Source: Marinobacter sp. HL-58 (GTDB taxonomy: Bacteria > Pseudomonadota > Gammaproteobacteria > Pseudomonadales > Oleiphilaceae). Taken from it: 64,000 nucleotides of DNA. Position numbers and translations under genes: made by a program. Position 1 is the first letter of the stretch; the number at the start of each line of letters is the position of its first letter. Shown here one piece after another: positions 18,548 through 27,085 of this stretch. The notes beneath the pieces are model-generated. The model worked only from the letters and a program-made list of their open reading frames with translations. It had not been told where the DNA came from and made no database searches. Where the stretch lies: positions 248,001 to 312,000 of the forward strand of contig NZ_LIHP01000011.1 in the NCBI RefSeq assembly GCF_001314605.1. Reading direction: 5' to 3'.

Positions 18548-19354
18548 ATGACCGATCAGGAATCAGCGATTCTGCTCAGAAAGCGTAGCGAAGGCATCAC
18601 CGAAGTGGTGCTGAACCGCCCGGACAAACGCAACGCGTTCGACGACGTAATCATCCAGCAACTGATCAACGCGCTGGAAAAAGTAAACGCCGACAAAGAC
18701 ACCAACATCGTAATCCTGCGCTCTGAAGGCAAGCACTTCTCCGCCGGGGCGGACCTTGGCTGGATGCGCCGGATGGCGGACAACACCCGCCAGGAAAACC
18801 TGGATGACTCCCGGGAACTGGCGCGGCTGATGAATACCCTGAACCATCTCGGCAAGCCGGTGATCGGCCTGGTGCAGGGTGCGGCTTTCGGCGGTGCCGT
18901 TGGCCTGGCAGCCTGCTGTGACATCGTGCTTGCCACCGAAAAAGCCAGCTTTTGCCTGAGCGAAGTCAAACTCGGCCTGATCCCCGCCGTGATCAGCCCC
19001 TACGTGGTACGCGCCATCGGTGAACGCCAGGCCCGGCGCTACTTCATTACTGCCGAAGTCTTCACCGCCCGGCAGGCCGAACATTTCGGCCTGGTACACG
19101 AAGTATGTGAAGACGTGGCTGCCATGGAACGCCGCTGCAACGAACTGCTGCTGCAGCTTGCACTCAACGGCCCCGAGGCCATGCAAGCCGCCAAGAACCT
19201 GGTGTTCGCTGTCAGCCACAAAGTCATCGGCAAAGACGTTATCGACGACACCGCACAACGCATCGCGGACATCCGGGTGGGTGCCGAAGGGCAGGAAGGG
19301 CTCAGTGCCTTCCTGAACAAGCGCAAGGCCAACTGGGTTCCGGAGGAAGACTAA
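18548..19354 (+). CDS. liuC: Methylglutaconyl-CoA hydratase
   Basis: A 268-residue enoyl-CoA hydratase-fold enzyme expected to hydrate 3-methylglutaconyl-CoA to HMG-CoA. Visible motifs are KHFSAGADLGWM (oxyanion hole) and GAAFGGAVGLAACCDIVLA; family position is supported by order between liuB and liuD. The ATG at 18548 follows GGAGGAG by 6 bases; an in-frame GTG at 18530 overlaps the liuB stop and is less likely. Its stop overlaps the liuD start (TAATG). Confidence 0.92.
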   Translation: MTDQESAILLRKRSEGITEVVLNRPDKRNAFDDVIIQQLINALEKVNADKDTNIVILRSEGKHFSAGADLGWMRRMADNTRQENLDDSRELARLMNTLNHLGKPVIGLVQGAAFGGAVGLAACCDIVLATEKASFCLSEVKLGLIPAVISPYVVRAIGERQARRYFITAEVFTARQAEHFGLVHEVCEDVAAMERRCNELLLQLALNGPEAMQAAKNLVFAVSHKVIGKDVIDDTAQRIADIRVGAEGQEGLSAFLNKRKANWVPEED

Positions 19355-21357
19355 TGTTCAGTAAAATTTTGATCGCCAACCGCGGCGAAATCGCCTGCCG
19401 GATCATACAGACCGCCCATCGCATGGGCATCCGCGTCGTCGCCGTCTACTCGGACGCCGACGCCGACGCCCGCCACGTGGCCATGGCCGACGAAGCCTTT
19501 AACATTGGCCCCGCCCCCAGCTCCGAGAGCTACCTGAAAGCCGACAAAATCATCGAGGTGGCCAAAGAAAGCGGCGCCCAGGCGGTTCATCCCGGCTACG
19601 GTTTTCTCTCCGAGAACACCCAGTTTGCCGAGGCCTGCGAAGCCAACAACATCGTCTTCATCGGCCCGCCCTCCTCCTCTATCGCAGCCATGGGCTCCAA
19701 ATCCGCCGCCAAGGCCATCATGGAAAAGGCCGGCGTGCCATTGGTGCCCGGCTACCACGGTGACGACCAGTCCCCGGACACCCTGCGCAAGGAAGCCGAG
19801 AAGTGCGGCTTCCCGCTGCTGCTGAAAGCGGTCGCCGGTGGCGGCGGTAAAGGCATGCGGGTGGTGGAACGCATGGAAGACTTCGACGATGCCCTGGCCG
19901 CCGCCAAGCGGGAGTCCAGGAACGCCTTCGGCAACCCGGACATGCTGATCGAGCGCTACCTGACCCAGCCACGGCACGTGGAAATCCAGGTGTTCTGCGA
20001 CAAGAGCGGCCATGGTGTGTACCTGGCGGAACGGGACTGTTCCGTGCAGCGCCGCCACCAGAAAGTGCTGGAAGAAGCCCCGGCGCCGGGCCTCAGCGAC
20101 GATACCCGCAAGGCCATGGGCGAAGCGGCGGTAAAAGCTGCCCAGGCCATCAACTACGTGGGCGCCGGCACCGTGGAATTCCTCTACGACGTGGACGGCT
20201 CCTTCTTCTTCATGGAAATGAACACCCGCCTGCAGGTAGAGCACCCGGTTACCGAGATGGTCACCGGCCAGGACCTGGTGGAATGGCAGTTGAAAGTGGC
20301 CTGGGGCGACCCGCTGCCGCTGGAACAGTCCCAGGTGAAAACCCGCGGCCACGCCCTGGAAGCCCGCATCTACGCCGAAGACCCGGACCAGGACTTCCTG
20401 CCCGCCACCGGCAACCTGCGCTACCTGAGTACTCCTGATGAGAGCGCGCATGTGCGAGTGGATACAGGCGTTACCGAAGGCGACGACATCAGCATCCACT
20501 ACGACCCGATGATCGCCAAGCTTATCGTCTGGGACGAAACCCGGGACCAGGCCATCAACCGCATGGTCCAGGCCCTGGAGCACTACCGCATCGCCGGCGT
20601 GAAAACCAACATCCGCTTCCTCCACGCCCTGGCCGACGCCCAACCGTTCCGGGAAGCCGACCTGACCACCGGGTTTATCGAGGAGCACCGGGACCTGCTG
20701 TTCCCGAAATCCAAACTCGACACCCACAAGGCCCTGGTACTGGCCGCCGGCTTCGTGCTGGAACAGCGCAAATCCCGGGAAGTGATCAGCACCGACCCCT
20801 GGTCGCCCTTCGGCCGCCAGAACAGCTGGCGCATAAACTCCGAATACGCCCAACCGCTGCAGCTGCAGGTGGGTGAAGACATCCACGAACTCAAAGTGCT
20901 GGAACGGGACGACCGCTACCAGGTGTTTGTCGGCGGCAGTGTCTACAACCTCACCGCCAAACTGGACGACGACTACCTGCAGGCCGTCATCAACGGCCAC
21001 CGCATCAGCATCCATGGCAACCTGCACAACGACCAGCTGGTGCTCTTCTACGAGGGTGACACCTTCCAGTGCACGGTTTACCGTGAAACCTACGGCTTCG
21101 AGGAAATGGCCGGCGAAGGCAGCCTGGCCGCCCCCATGAACGGCGCCATCGTCGCGGTGCAGGCCAAAGTGGGCGATAAAGTCACTGCCGGCCAGAGCCT
21201 GGTGATCATGGAAGCCATGAAAATGGAACATGCCATCAAGGCCCCGGCCGACGGCGTGGTCACCGACATCTTCTTCGCCGAAGGCGACCAGGTGTCTGAA
21301 GGCGCCGAACTGATCGCCATCGAAGTCACCGTCACCGCGGAAGAGGAGGCAGGCTAA
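19354..21357 (+). CDS. liuD: Methylcrotonoyl-CoA carboxylase biotin subunit
   Basis: The 667-residue alpha subunit performs ATP-dependent carboxylation of biotin. It has the biotin carboxylase N-domain ([13 protein letters not shown]), the ATP-grasp domain ([29 protein letters not shown]) and the C-domain. A linker leads to a C-terminal biotinyl domain, where K623 in IMEAMKMEH carries biotin. Length and layout are those of MCC alpha. It is coupled to liuC upstream and liuE downstream by 1-bp TAATG overlaps. Confidence 0.95.
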   Translation: MFSKILIANRGEIACRIIQTAHRMGIRVVAVYSDADADARHVAMADEAFNIGPAPSSESYLKADKIIEVAKESGAQAVHPGYGFLSENTQFAEACEANNIVFIGPPSSSIAAMGSKSAAKAIMEKAGVPLVPGYHGDDQSPDTLRKEAEKCGFPLLLKAVAGGGGKGMRVVERMEDFDDALAAAKRESRNAFGNPDMLIERYLTQPRHVEIQVFCDKSGHGVYLAERDCSVQRRHQKVLEEAPAPGLSDDTRKAMGEAAVKAAQAINYVGAGTVEFLYDVDGSFFFMEMNTRLQVEHPVTEMVTGQDLVEWQLKVAWGDPLPLEQSQVKTRGHALEARIYAEDPDQDFLPATGNLRYLSTPDESAHVRVDTGVTEGDDISIHYDPMIAKLIVWDETRDQAINRMVQALEHYRIAGVKTNIRFLHALADAQPFREADLTTGFIEEHRDLLFPKSKLDTHKALVLAAGFVLEQRKSREVISTDPWSPFGRQNSWRINSEYAQPLQLQVGEDIHELKVLERDDRYQVFVGGSVYNLTAKLDDDYLQAVINGHRISIHGNLHNDQLVLFYEGDTFQCTVYRETYGFEEMAGEGSLAAPMNGAIVAVQAKVGDKVTAGQSLVIMEAMKMEHAIKAPADGVVTDIFFAEGDQVSEGAELIAIEVTVTAEEEAG

Positions 21358-22265
21358 TGGCCTTTCCCCAAAAAGTCAGACTGGTTGAAATGAGCCCCCG
21401 GGACGGCCTGCAGAACGAGCCCGGCGCGATCATCGCCACCCCCATCAAAACCGGCCTGATCGACCGGCTGGCCGACTGTGGCCTCAACCACATCGAATCC
21501 GCCAGCTTCGTGTCCCCGAAATGGGTACCACAGATGGGCGACGCCACCGATGTCATGGCCGGCATCAAACGCAAGCCCGGCGTGCGCTACTCCGTACTCA
21601 CCCCCAACCTAAAGGGCTTTGAAAACGCCCTCGCGGCCGGGGTGGACGAAGTCGCCGTCTTCGGCGCCGCGTCCGAATCCTTCAGCCAGAAAAACATCAA
21701 CTGCTCCATCGCCGAAAGCCTCGAACGCTTCCTCCCGGTGATGGAAGCGGCCAAACAACACAACATCCCGGTACGGGGCTACGTATCCACCGTCCTCGGC
21801 TGCCCCTACGAAGGCGACATCGCCCCCGAACAGGTGGCCAAAGTCGCCAAGGCCCTGGCCGAACTCGGCTGCTATGAAATCTCCCTGGGCGACACCATCG
21901 GCGTGGGCACTCCGTTGAAAGCAAAACGCATGCTGGAGGCCGTCGCCGCCGAAGTACCGATCGAAAAACTCGCCGCCCACTTCCACGACACTTACGGCCA
22001 GGCACTGGCAAATCTCTACGCGGTTCTGGAAGAAGGCATTTCGGTTATCGACGCCTCCGTCGCTGGCCTTGGCGGCTGCCCCTACGCCAAGGGTGCCTCC
22101 GGCAACGTGGCAACAGAAGACGTGCTATACCTGCTTAACGGATTGGGAATAGAAACCGGCGTCGACCTGGATAAGTTAGTAGCAACCGGCGAATGGATAA
22201 GCAGCCAATTGAAACGCCAAAACGGCTCAAAAGTAGGCCAGGCCCTGGGCGGTAACTGCAAATGA
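21357..22265 (+). CDS. liuE: Hydroxymethylglutaryl-CoA lyase
   Basis: A 302-residue TIM-barrel lyase splitting HMG-CoA into acetyl-CoA and acetoacetate, the last step of leucine breakdown. Motifs are [13 protein letters not shown] with the catalytic Arg/Asp, the metal ligands in [10 protein letters not shown], and the signature [19 protein letters not shown] containing the catalytic Cys. It is translationally coupled to liuD. The acetoacetate formed could be activated by a synthetase and cleaved by the thiolase at 9.6 kb. Confidence 0.95.
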   Translation: MAFPQKVRLVEMSPRDGLQNEPGAIIATPIKTGLIDRLADCGLNHIESASFVSPKWVPQMGDATDVMAGIKRKPGVRYSVLTPNLKGFENALAAGVDEVAVFGAASESFSQKNINCSIAESLERFLPVMEAAKQHNIPVRGYVSTVLGCPYEGDIAPEQVAKVAKALAELGCYEISLGDTIGVGTPLKAKRMLEAVAAEVPIEKLAAHFHDTYGQALANLYAVLEEGISVIDASVAGLGGCPYAKGASGNVATEDVLYLLNGLGIETGVDLDKLVATGEWISSQLKRQNGSKVGQALGGNCK

Positions 22266-22270
22266 TCAAA

Positions 22271-22376
22271 TGGGGAGCGGGCCCGGTTGCCCGGGACCGT
22301 AAAAAACAGGGATGTTTTTTACGAGCCTACACGGACGTATTAACGGCGTGTCCCGGGCAACCGGGCCCGCTCCCCA
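22271..22376 (+). repeat. Variable-arm hairpin element, copy D
   Basis: A perfect 27-bp inverted repeat (22271-22297 with 22350-22376), very GC-rich, begins 6 bases after the liuE stop. The loop is a nested hairpin CGTAAAAAACAG-GG-ATGTTTTTTACG (one end mismatch) followed by AGCCTACACGGACGTATTAA and CGGCGT. It differs at only a few positions from copy A read on its own sense strand, while the outer arms are unrelated except for the inner end GTCCCGG. It is oriented with transcription. Confidence 0.9.
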
Positions 22377-22410
22377 AAGCACTCAATTAACAGGCTAGGA
22401 GCGTTTTTCA

Positions 22411-22989
22411 ATGAGCCAGACCAAGAATGTAGTAGCCCTGGATCTCCCAATCCCGGAGATCAAAGACATGCCAGAAGACACCCAAAAGTACTTCCAGATC
22501 TGCCAGGAAAAACTCGGCATGATCCCCAACGTACTGACCGCCTACAGCCAGAACCTCAAACAGCTCGAAGGCTTCACCCGCCTGTACAACGAACTGATGA
22601 TGGGCGAAAGCGAACTGAGCAAACTTGAGCGGGAAATGGTCGCCGTCGTTGTATCGTCCGAGAACAAATGCTTCTACTGCCTGGTCGCCCACGGCGCCGC
22701 CGTACGGGTGCTGAGCGGAGACCCGCAACTGGGCGAACACATGGTAATGAATTACCGCAGCGCCAAACTCGACAGGCGCCAGCGCGCCATGCTCGATTTT
22801 GCATCGCACCTCACTCGCTCCCCGGCCACCGTCACCGAAGAACACATCCAGGCCCTGCGGGACGCCGGCCTCAGTGACCGGGGCATCTGGGACCTGAGCA
22901 ACCTGATCGGTTTTTACAACATGTCCAACCGCGTGGCCATTGCCAGCGATATGCAACCAAATCCGGAATATCACAGCCAGAGTCGCTAG
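22411..22989 (+). CDS. AhpD-like peroxidase-related protein
   Basis: A 192-residue protein of the carboxymuconolactone decarboxylase/AhpD fold. The redox motif is CFYCLVAHGAAV (C-x-x-C with a His three residues on). Length and the N-terminal IPEIKDMPEDTQKYF match the peroxidase-related enzyme group. Its likely role is peroxide or disulfide chemistry; the physiological partner is unknown. AGGAG precedes the ATG. It follows liuE after hairpin D and precedes an acyl-CoA synthetase, so it may be in the LiuR-controlled transcript. Confidence 0.85.
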   Translation: MSQTKNVVALDLPIPEIKDMPEDTQKYFQICQEKLGMIPNVLTAYSQNLKQLEGFTRLYNELMMGESELSKLEREMVAVVVSSENKCFYCLVAHGAAVRVLSGDPQLGEHMVMNYRSAKLDRRQRAMLDFASHLTRSPATVTEEHIQALRDAGLSDRGIWDLSNLIGFYNMSNRVAIASDMQPNPEYHSQSR

Positions 22990-23040
22990 CAGTCAAAGTA
23001 ACCTGCTTGCCCTCGACGACAAAAACAATGGAGGCAGACA

Positions 23041-24729
23041 ATGAACCAGACTCTACCAAGCTACACCAGCGGAACCTCCGAAACCCCGCTGCTGGGCATG
23101 ACCATCGGCGACATGCTTGACCGCACCGCCGCAAAATACCCGGACACCGAAGCCCTCGTTGCCCTGCACCAGGACATTCGCTGGACCTACAGGGAATTCG
23201 TTGAAAAGGTCAACGAAGCCGCCCGCGCCTTCATGGCCATCGGCGTCAAACGCGGCGACCGGGTGGGCATCTGGTCCCCCAACCGTTACGAGTGGACCGT
23301 CACCCAGTTTGCCACCGCCAAGGTGGGCGCCATCCTGGTGAACATCAACCCGGCCTACGGCGTGCACGAACTGGACTACGCCCTGAACCTGGCCGGCATC
23401 TCCGCACTGGTCACGGCGGACAGCTTCAAGACCTCAGACTACCGCAAAATGGTCTACGACCTGGCACCGGAACTGAAAGCCGCCGCCCCTGGCAAACTCA
23501 AGGCCCAGAAGGTTCCCGATCTGCGCGCCGTGATCAACCTGGACAAAGACAAGCACGACGGCATGTGGACCTGGGCCGAGTTCATTGGCTTCGCCAGCGA
23601 AGTCAGCCAGGATGAACTGGACAAGGTACAGGGCCAACTGCAGTTCGACGACCCCATCAACATCCAGTTCACCTCCGGCACCACCGGCAACCCCAAGGGC
23701 GCCACCCTCACCCACCACAACATCTTGAATAACGGATACTTCGTGGCGGAAAGCCAGCTGTTCACCGAGAAAGACCGGCTGGTCATTCCCGTGCCCCTGT
23801 ACCATTGCTTCGGCATGGTCATGGGCAACCTGGGCTGCATTACCCACGGCTCCACCATGATCTACCCGGGCGAAGGCTTCGAGCCCAAATCCGTGCTGCA
23901 GGCCGTGCACCAGGAAAAAGCCACCGCCCTCTACGGCGTGCCCACCATGTTCATCGCCGAACTGGCCGAGCCGGAGTTTGAAAGCTACGACCTGTCCAGC
24001 CTGCGCACCGGCATCATGGCCGGCTCCATCTGCCCGGCGGAAGTGATGAAAAAGGTCAACGGCAAGATGAACATGAAGGAAGTACAGATCGCCTACGGCA
24101 TGACCGAAACCAGCCCGGTGTCCACCCAGACCAGCTCCCTCGACCCCTTCGAGAAGCAGGTCACCACCGTGGGCCGCACCCAGCCCCACCTGGAGACCAA
24201 GATAGTCGACCCGGCCACCGGCAACGTCGTCCCCCGTGGCGAAATCGGCGAACTCTGCACCCGTGGCTACAGCGTGATGCTGAAGTACTGGAACAACGAA
24301 GAAAAAACCCGCGAAGCCATCGACGACGCCGGCTGGATGCACACCGGCGACCTGGCCACCATGGACGAAGACGGCTACATCCAGATCGTCGGCCGCATCA
24401 AGGACATGGTCATCCGCGGCGGCGAGAACATCTACCCGAAGGAAATCGAGGAATTCCTCTACACCCACCCCGCCATCGAGGAAGTCCAGGTCACCGGCAT
24501 CCCCGACGACAAGTACGGCGAAGAACTCATCGCCTGGGTGAAACTGAACCCCGACGCGGACCCGGTCACCGGCGACGAACTGCGGGAATTCTGCAAGGGC
24601 AAGATCGCCCACTTCAAGATCCCGAAGAACTACAAGTTCGTGGATGAGTTCCCAATGACCGTCACCGGGAAGATCCAGAAGTTCAAGATGCGGGAGATTT
24701 CGATTGAGGAGATGGGGTTGAAGAAGTAA
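23041..24729 (+). CDS. AMP-forming fatty acyl-CoA synthetase
   Basis: A 562-residue ANL ligase with [54 protein letters not shown] and the C-terminal catalytic Lys in [14 protein letters not shown]. The family includes medium-chain and short branched-chain acyl-CoA synthetases that often close liu operons, so activation of isovalerate or acetoacetate-related acids is a reasonable guess, not shown. GGAGG stands 8 bases before the ATG. A strong terminator follows 24 bases after the stop and marks the end of the transcription unit. Confidence 0.88.
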   Translation: MNQTLPSYTSGTSETPLLGMTIGDMLDRTAAKYPDTEALVALHQDIRWTYREFVEKVNEAARAFMAIGVKRGDRVGIWSPNRYEWTVTQFATAKVGAILVNINPAYGVHELDYALNLAGISALVTADSFKTSDYRKMVYDLAPELKAAAPGKLKAQKVPDLRAVINLDKDKHDGMWTWAEFIGFASEVSQDELDKVQGQLQFDDPINIQFTSGTTGNPKGATLTHHNILNNGYFVAESQLFTEKDRLVIPVPLYHCFGMVMGNLGCITHGSTMIYPGEGFEPKSVLQAVHQEKATALYGVPTMFIAELAEPEFESYDLSSLRTGIMAGSICPAEVMKKVNGKMNMKEVQIAYGMTETSPVSTQTSSLDPFEKQVTTVGRTQPHLETKIVDPATGNVVPRGEIGELCTRGYSVMLKYWNNEEKTREAIDDAGWMHTGDLATMDEDGYIQIVGRIKDMVIRGGENIYPKEIEEFLYTHPAIEEVQVTGIPDDKYGEELIAWVKLNPDADPVTGDELREFCKGKIAHFKIPKNYKFVDEFPMTVTGKIQKFKMREISIEEMGLKK

Positions 24730-24753
24730 CGCCCCTCTTCCAGTCCGTTCCTA

Positions 24754-24790
24754 CCTCAAACCCCGGCCATGTGCCGGGGTTTGAGGTTTG
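24754..24790 (+). terminator. Rho-independent terminator after the liu region
   Basis: A perfect 14-bp stem CCTCAAACCCCGGC / GCCGGGGTTTGAGG (24754-24767 with 24773-24786) and a 5-base loop CATGT, followed by TTTGTGT. It lies directly after the acyl-CoA synthetase and separates the core metabolic block from the AT-richer cassette region. Confidence 0.85.
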
Positions 24791-24849
24791 TGTACTCTGC
24801 ATATACGCTCTTGGGGACGCCGGAACCATGCGAGGGACTGTAGCAGTCT

Positions 24850-24905
24850 GGAATTATACGCGCTCCACAGGGGGAAAAGATCAGACCATGGAGGGCGTAT
24901 AATTC
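24850..24905. repeat. 17-bp inverted repeat bordering the accessory region
   Basis: GAATTATACGCGCTCCA (24851-24867) and TGGAGGGCGTATAATTC (24889-24905) pair with one mismatch around a 21-base spacer. GGAATTATACG occurs again as a direct copy at 24984-24994. No gene is encoded here. It could be a small miniature element or the footprint of a boundary; nothing identifies its origin. It lies in the 323-base gap between the acyl-CoA synthetase and the first cassette gene, which otherwise holds only the terminator and A/T-rich DNA. Confidence 0.6.
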
Positions 24906-25030
24906 TGGCAATAGCTATGGCGAATCTTGATTAGTTTTTGTTTTTAAAAAGTTTTATTTAAGGTCGCCTGAGCGACTGAAATTGGAATTATACGAATGGG
25001 TGATATACGAACGTGTTCGTATCTTACGCT

Positions 25031-25037
25031 GTTATGC
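25031..25037 (+). other. Integron core site (left boundary of cassette 1)
   Basis: GTTATGC is the reverse complement of the GCATAAC that begins the attC site at 25548. This is the relation expected of the two ends of one inserted gene cassette. It is taken as the R' crossover at the left end of the array. No R'' partner, attI or intI was found upstream. Confidence 0.7.
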
Positions 25038-25052
25038 ACAAATGGAGACACT

Positions 25053-25553
25053 ATGAACATCAAGGATGATTGGAAGAAGGTAAAGTCAGTTTTAGAGCAA
25101 GGTCAGGCTTCGACGGTTTACTGCTCGATTGCAACGGTTAACCCCGACGGCACACCCCACATCACGCCAGTTGGCACTGTTTTCCTTCGCGATGATCAGA
25201 GCGGGTACTTCTTTGATCACTACGCCGAGGCCTTGGGTAAAAACATCGATCAGAATCCGAATGTTTGCATTATGGCAGTCAACGCCGGTCGATTCTTCTG
25301 GCTAAGGTCTCTGCTAAAAGGCCGTTTCGTTGCTCCGCCGGGCGTGAGGCTTTATGGCAAGGTTGGACGAATGCGTGAAGCCACGCCCGAAGAGATCGAG
25401 AAGATAGAAAAACGGGTTAAGCCATCTCAGTGGATGAAGGGGGCGAGGTTGCTCTGGAGTGATTTCACCCATGTTCGAGACATTGAATTTACCCATTACA
25501 AGCCGATCACCTACCCAGTGATGATGGATGGGATGTGGCAGGAACTTGCATAA
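25053..25553 (+). CDS. Pyridoxamine 5'-phosphate oxidase-family protein (cassette gene)
   Basis: A 166-residue split-barrel flavin-binding protein: the N-terminal half has ASTVYCSIATVNPDGTPHIT, typical of the PNPOx-like fold. Such proteins bind FMN, F420 or heme; the reaction is unknown. The ATG at 25053 follows GGAG by 5 bases. The coding region begins 15 bases after the core site and its TAA lies inside the attC R'' box, the compact layout of an integron cassette. Base composition is lower in G+C than in the flanking metabolic genes. Confidence 0.78.
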   Translation: MNIKDDWKKVKSVLEQGQASTVYCSIATVNPDGTPHITPVGTVFLRDDQSGYFFDHYAEALGKNIDQNPNVCIMAVNAGRFFWLRSLLKGRFVAPPGVRLYGKVGRMREATPEEIEKIEKRVKPSQWMKGARLLWSDFTHVRDIEFTHYKPITYPVMMDGMWQELA

Positions 25554-25619
25554 CCAAGTGGTCAACGGGATGCCAACTACGCTGCGCTTCGTTGCCGCCC
25601 ATTACCACCGGCGTTATGT
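25548..25619 (+). repeat. attC site 1
   Basis: A 72-bp imperfect palindrome bounded by GCATAAC (R'', 25548-25554) and GTTATGT (R', 25613-25619). The internal arms GTGGTCAACGGGATGCCAAC and GTTGCCGCCCATTACCAC pair with gaps around the apical CTACGCTGCGCTTC. Size, boxes and folding are those of integron attC recombination sites. Confidence 0.82.
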
Positions 25620-26015
25620 TTCTCGCAGGGCAGGCTCAAGTCCAAGGTGATCAACAAAAGGAATAAAGTCACGATCCAGGAACAGCAGGGGTAGCTCCTT
25701 CTCTATGCAAAAGGTCGCGATGATCACGTCGGCTGTCTTTCTGATCGTGATGCCCCTTTTACGAAGTGCTCGGTAATTGTCGGCGCACTTGGCTGCCATA
25801 TCGTTCCCAAACATTTCATATTGTTGCAGCGCGAGCAGGCTTTGCTTGGTCTGACGATATTGTTTGTCGTTGCGGATGCCTTGCAGGATTTCCAGAAATA
25901 TGAGGTCGCCGATAGCAACCGATCCTCGGACTATCGAGGCGTCCAGCAGGTCAGTTTGCGGGTTTTTGACTCCGTTGAAGTAGTCGATCCAGACGCTGGT
26001 ATCCACCAGTATCAT
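25614..26015 (-). CDS. vapC: VapC-family PIN-domain ribonuclease toxin
   Basis: A 133-residue PIN-domain protein. The acidic cluster is D5 in MILVDTSVWIDYF, the Glu in FLEILQGI, the Asp in TADVIIATFC and the Asp in LFLDRDF. VapC toxins cleave specific RNAs such as initiator tRNA. It overlaps vapB by 4 bp (ATGA). It is encoded against the cassette orientation, with its TAA lying inside the R' box of attC 1, so it fills cassette 2 from the very edge. It must use its own promoter. Confidence 0.9.
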   Translation of the reverse strand: MILVDTSVWIDYFNGVKNPQTDLLDASIVRGSVAIGDLIFLEILQGIRNDKQYRQTKQSLLALQQYEMFGNDMAAKCADNYRALRKRGITIRKTADVIIATFCIEKELPLLFLDRDFIPFVDHLGLEPALRET

Positions 26016-26206
26016 CGGGCGCTCCGCATTTCGTCCAGGTCGCCTTCCCAGTGGATTTTACCTCGTAGCTTTCGAATCTCCTGCTGCTTGCTCAGTTGGA
26101 CCAGAAGCTTCAGACCTTGCTCAACGGCTTCTTTTTTGGTTTCGTAGCCGGAGGCTTTGAGAGCTTCGGCCATCAACTCATCGTCAATGACAATGTTCGT
26201 TCTCAT
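26012..26206 (-). CDS. vapB: VapB-family antitoxin
   Basis: A 64-residue antitoxin with a ribbon-helix-helix N-terminus (MRTNIVIDDELMAEALKASG) and a C-terminal toxin-binding tail rich in charged residues and ending GDLDEMRSAR. The ATG at 26206 starts the conserved MRTNI; a longer reading from 26245 adds residues not seen in VapB proteins. It is upstream of and coupled to vapC and is expected to neutralise VapC and autoregulate the operon. Confidence 0.88.
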   Translation of the reverse strand: MRTNIVIDDELMAEALKASGYETKKEAVEQGLKLLVQLSKQQEIRKLRGKIHWEGDLDEMRSAR

Positions 26207-26263
26207 GGTGCACCTATGTGTATGTAAGTCGGTATCTATACACAATCTAGCACTTCAGGAAAA

Positions 26264-26328
26264 ACATAACAATCGGCTGCACAGCGACCGATTTTCCACC
26301 GCTTCGCGGCTCCAAACCTGCGTTAGTA
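26264..26328 (+). repeat. attC site 2
   Basis: The site begins with ACATAAC (R'', 26264-26270), the exact complement of the GTTATGT that starts cassette 2. It ends with GTTAGTA (R', 26322-26328). The interior holds AATCGGCTGCACAGCGACCG and CCACCGCTTCGCGGCTCC, a form common in attC sites of environmental integrons. Its arms are less well paired than in attC 1. Confidence 0.78.
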
Positions 26329-26344
26329 ATAATTTGGAGGGGGA

Positions 26345-26988
26345 ATGCTAAAACGAGGAATAGTAATCTCACCGCCCTTCGAGTCCCTCCTAACTGGAGG
26401 AATACGCTGTGGGGGTGAACCCGACCCCATTGAGCTTGGAAAATATCTTCTTTATTGGGATCAGATTGATTATACCTCCAATAATCTTGTCCACATTTCC
26501 TCTGCAGACATCGATTATTTAGAGACAACAGATGCGCTAAAAAGAACGAGGGTGGCGTTCCAGGGAAGAATCCATTCTGGCAATGGAGAGTTTTTCATCG
26601 CGGCACAAGAAGCGGCACTCAGAGAGAATCAAAGACTTGAACCCGGTGCCTGGACCTTGGCTCAGCGGATATACCTAGGGCGAAGACAACCGAAATCGCC
26701 CGTTTGGAAAGCGCCATAAAGGACCTTGATGCTTCTTTGCGTGAAAGCGGGATCAAGAGGTTCGCTGGTAATATCAGGAATACGTTCAACATGGACTTTT
26801 CGGGACTAGTTGGAAGTGGTTTAGGAGCGGCAGGGCTCCACAGCATAATTGGACTACCACCGTTGGTTGCCGGTATGACTAGTGCAGGAATAGTTTTAGG
26901 TTATAAAACGATAACCATGCCACAAGCCAACAATTGTCCGAGCGGACGGAGTTATCTTAGGAGTGTCCGGCAGAACTTCCATTACTAA
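26345..26988 (+). pseudogene. DUF6236-like cassette gene with a frameshift
   Basis: Two overlapping frames read as one protein. The first begins MLKRGIVISPPFESLLTGG and runs to EPGAWTL at about 26658. The sense then continues one frame over as GSADIPRAKTTEIARLES, through NTFNMDFSGLVGSGLG and AGIVLGYKTITMP, to a stop in the next attC R'' box. Rejoining them gives about 214 residues; loss of one base within about 26654-26662 explains the break. The layout resembles DUF6236 proteins, whose function is unknown. GGAGG precedes the ATG. A sequencing error is the alternative to true decay. Confidence 0.65.
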
Positions 26989-26989
26989 C
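26983..26989 (+). other. R'' remnant of attC site 3
   Basis: TACTAAC is the exact complement of GTTAGTA, the left end of cassette 3, so it is the R'' box of that cassette's own attC. No attC arms or matching R' follow: the next GTT (GTTACAG at 26995) does not match the expected partner of attC 4 (GTTAACC), and coding sequence of a toxin tail begins at once. The rest of attC 3 appears to be deleted. Confidence 0.65.
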
Positions 26990-26995
26990 AAATTG

Positions 26996-27085
26996 TTACA
27001 GTTCGTTCCGGGCCTGCAGGCCGTCAAGGAGAACATACCCGCGCATATCCTGAAGTCGATTCTTGAGGTATGGGAAAATGAGTAA
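26996..27085 (+). pseudogene. C-terminal stump of a RelE-family toxin
   Basis: In the frame ending TAA at 27083-27085 the DNA reads AVKENIPAHILKSILEVWE plus two residues. ENIPAHILK is the usual C-terminal end of RelE/HigB-type toxins paired with HTH antitoxins. The frame overlaps the antitoxin ATG by 8 bases, as in intact toxin-antitoxin operons, but nothing toxin-like precedes it beyond the attC remnant. The gene has therefore lost its 5' two thirds or more. Confidence 0.6.

Noticed and set aside
19351..21231. A 626-residue minus-strand open frame across liuD, and similar long frames opposite the acyl-CoA dehydrogenase/SDR pair (10849-12840), liuB (16734-17999) and the second acyl-CoA synthetase (23434-24612)
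   Set aside because: They are exact antisense to strongly supported genes, rich in His, Gly and Val as expected from antisense reading of GC-rich codons, and show no domain motifs or ribosome sites.
10784..22376. CRISPR array or simple terminators as explanation of the hairpin elements
   Set aside because: Copies are kilobases apart without regular spacing. They carry large structured loops, no T-run follows the outer stem, and three lie inside a gene series that should be co-transcribed.
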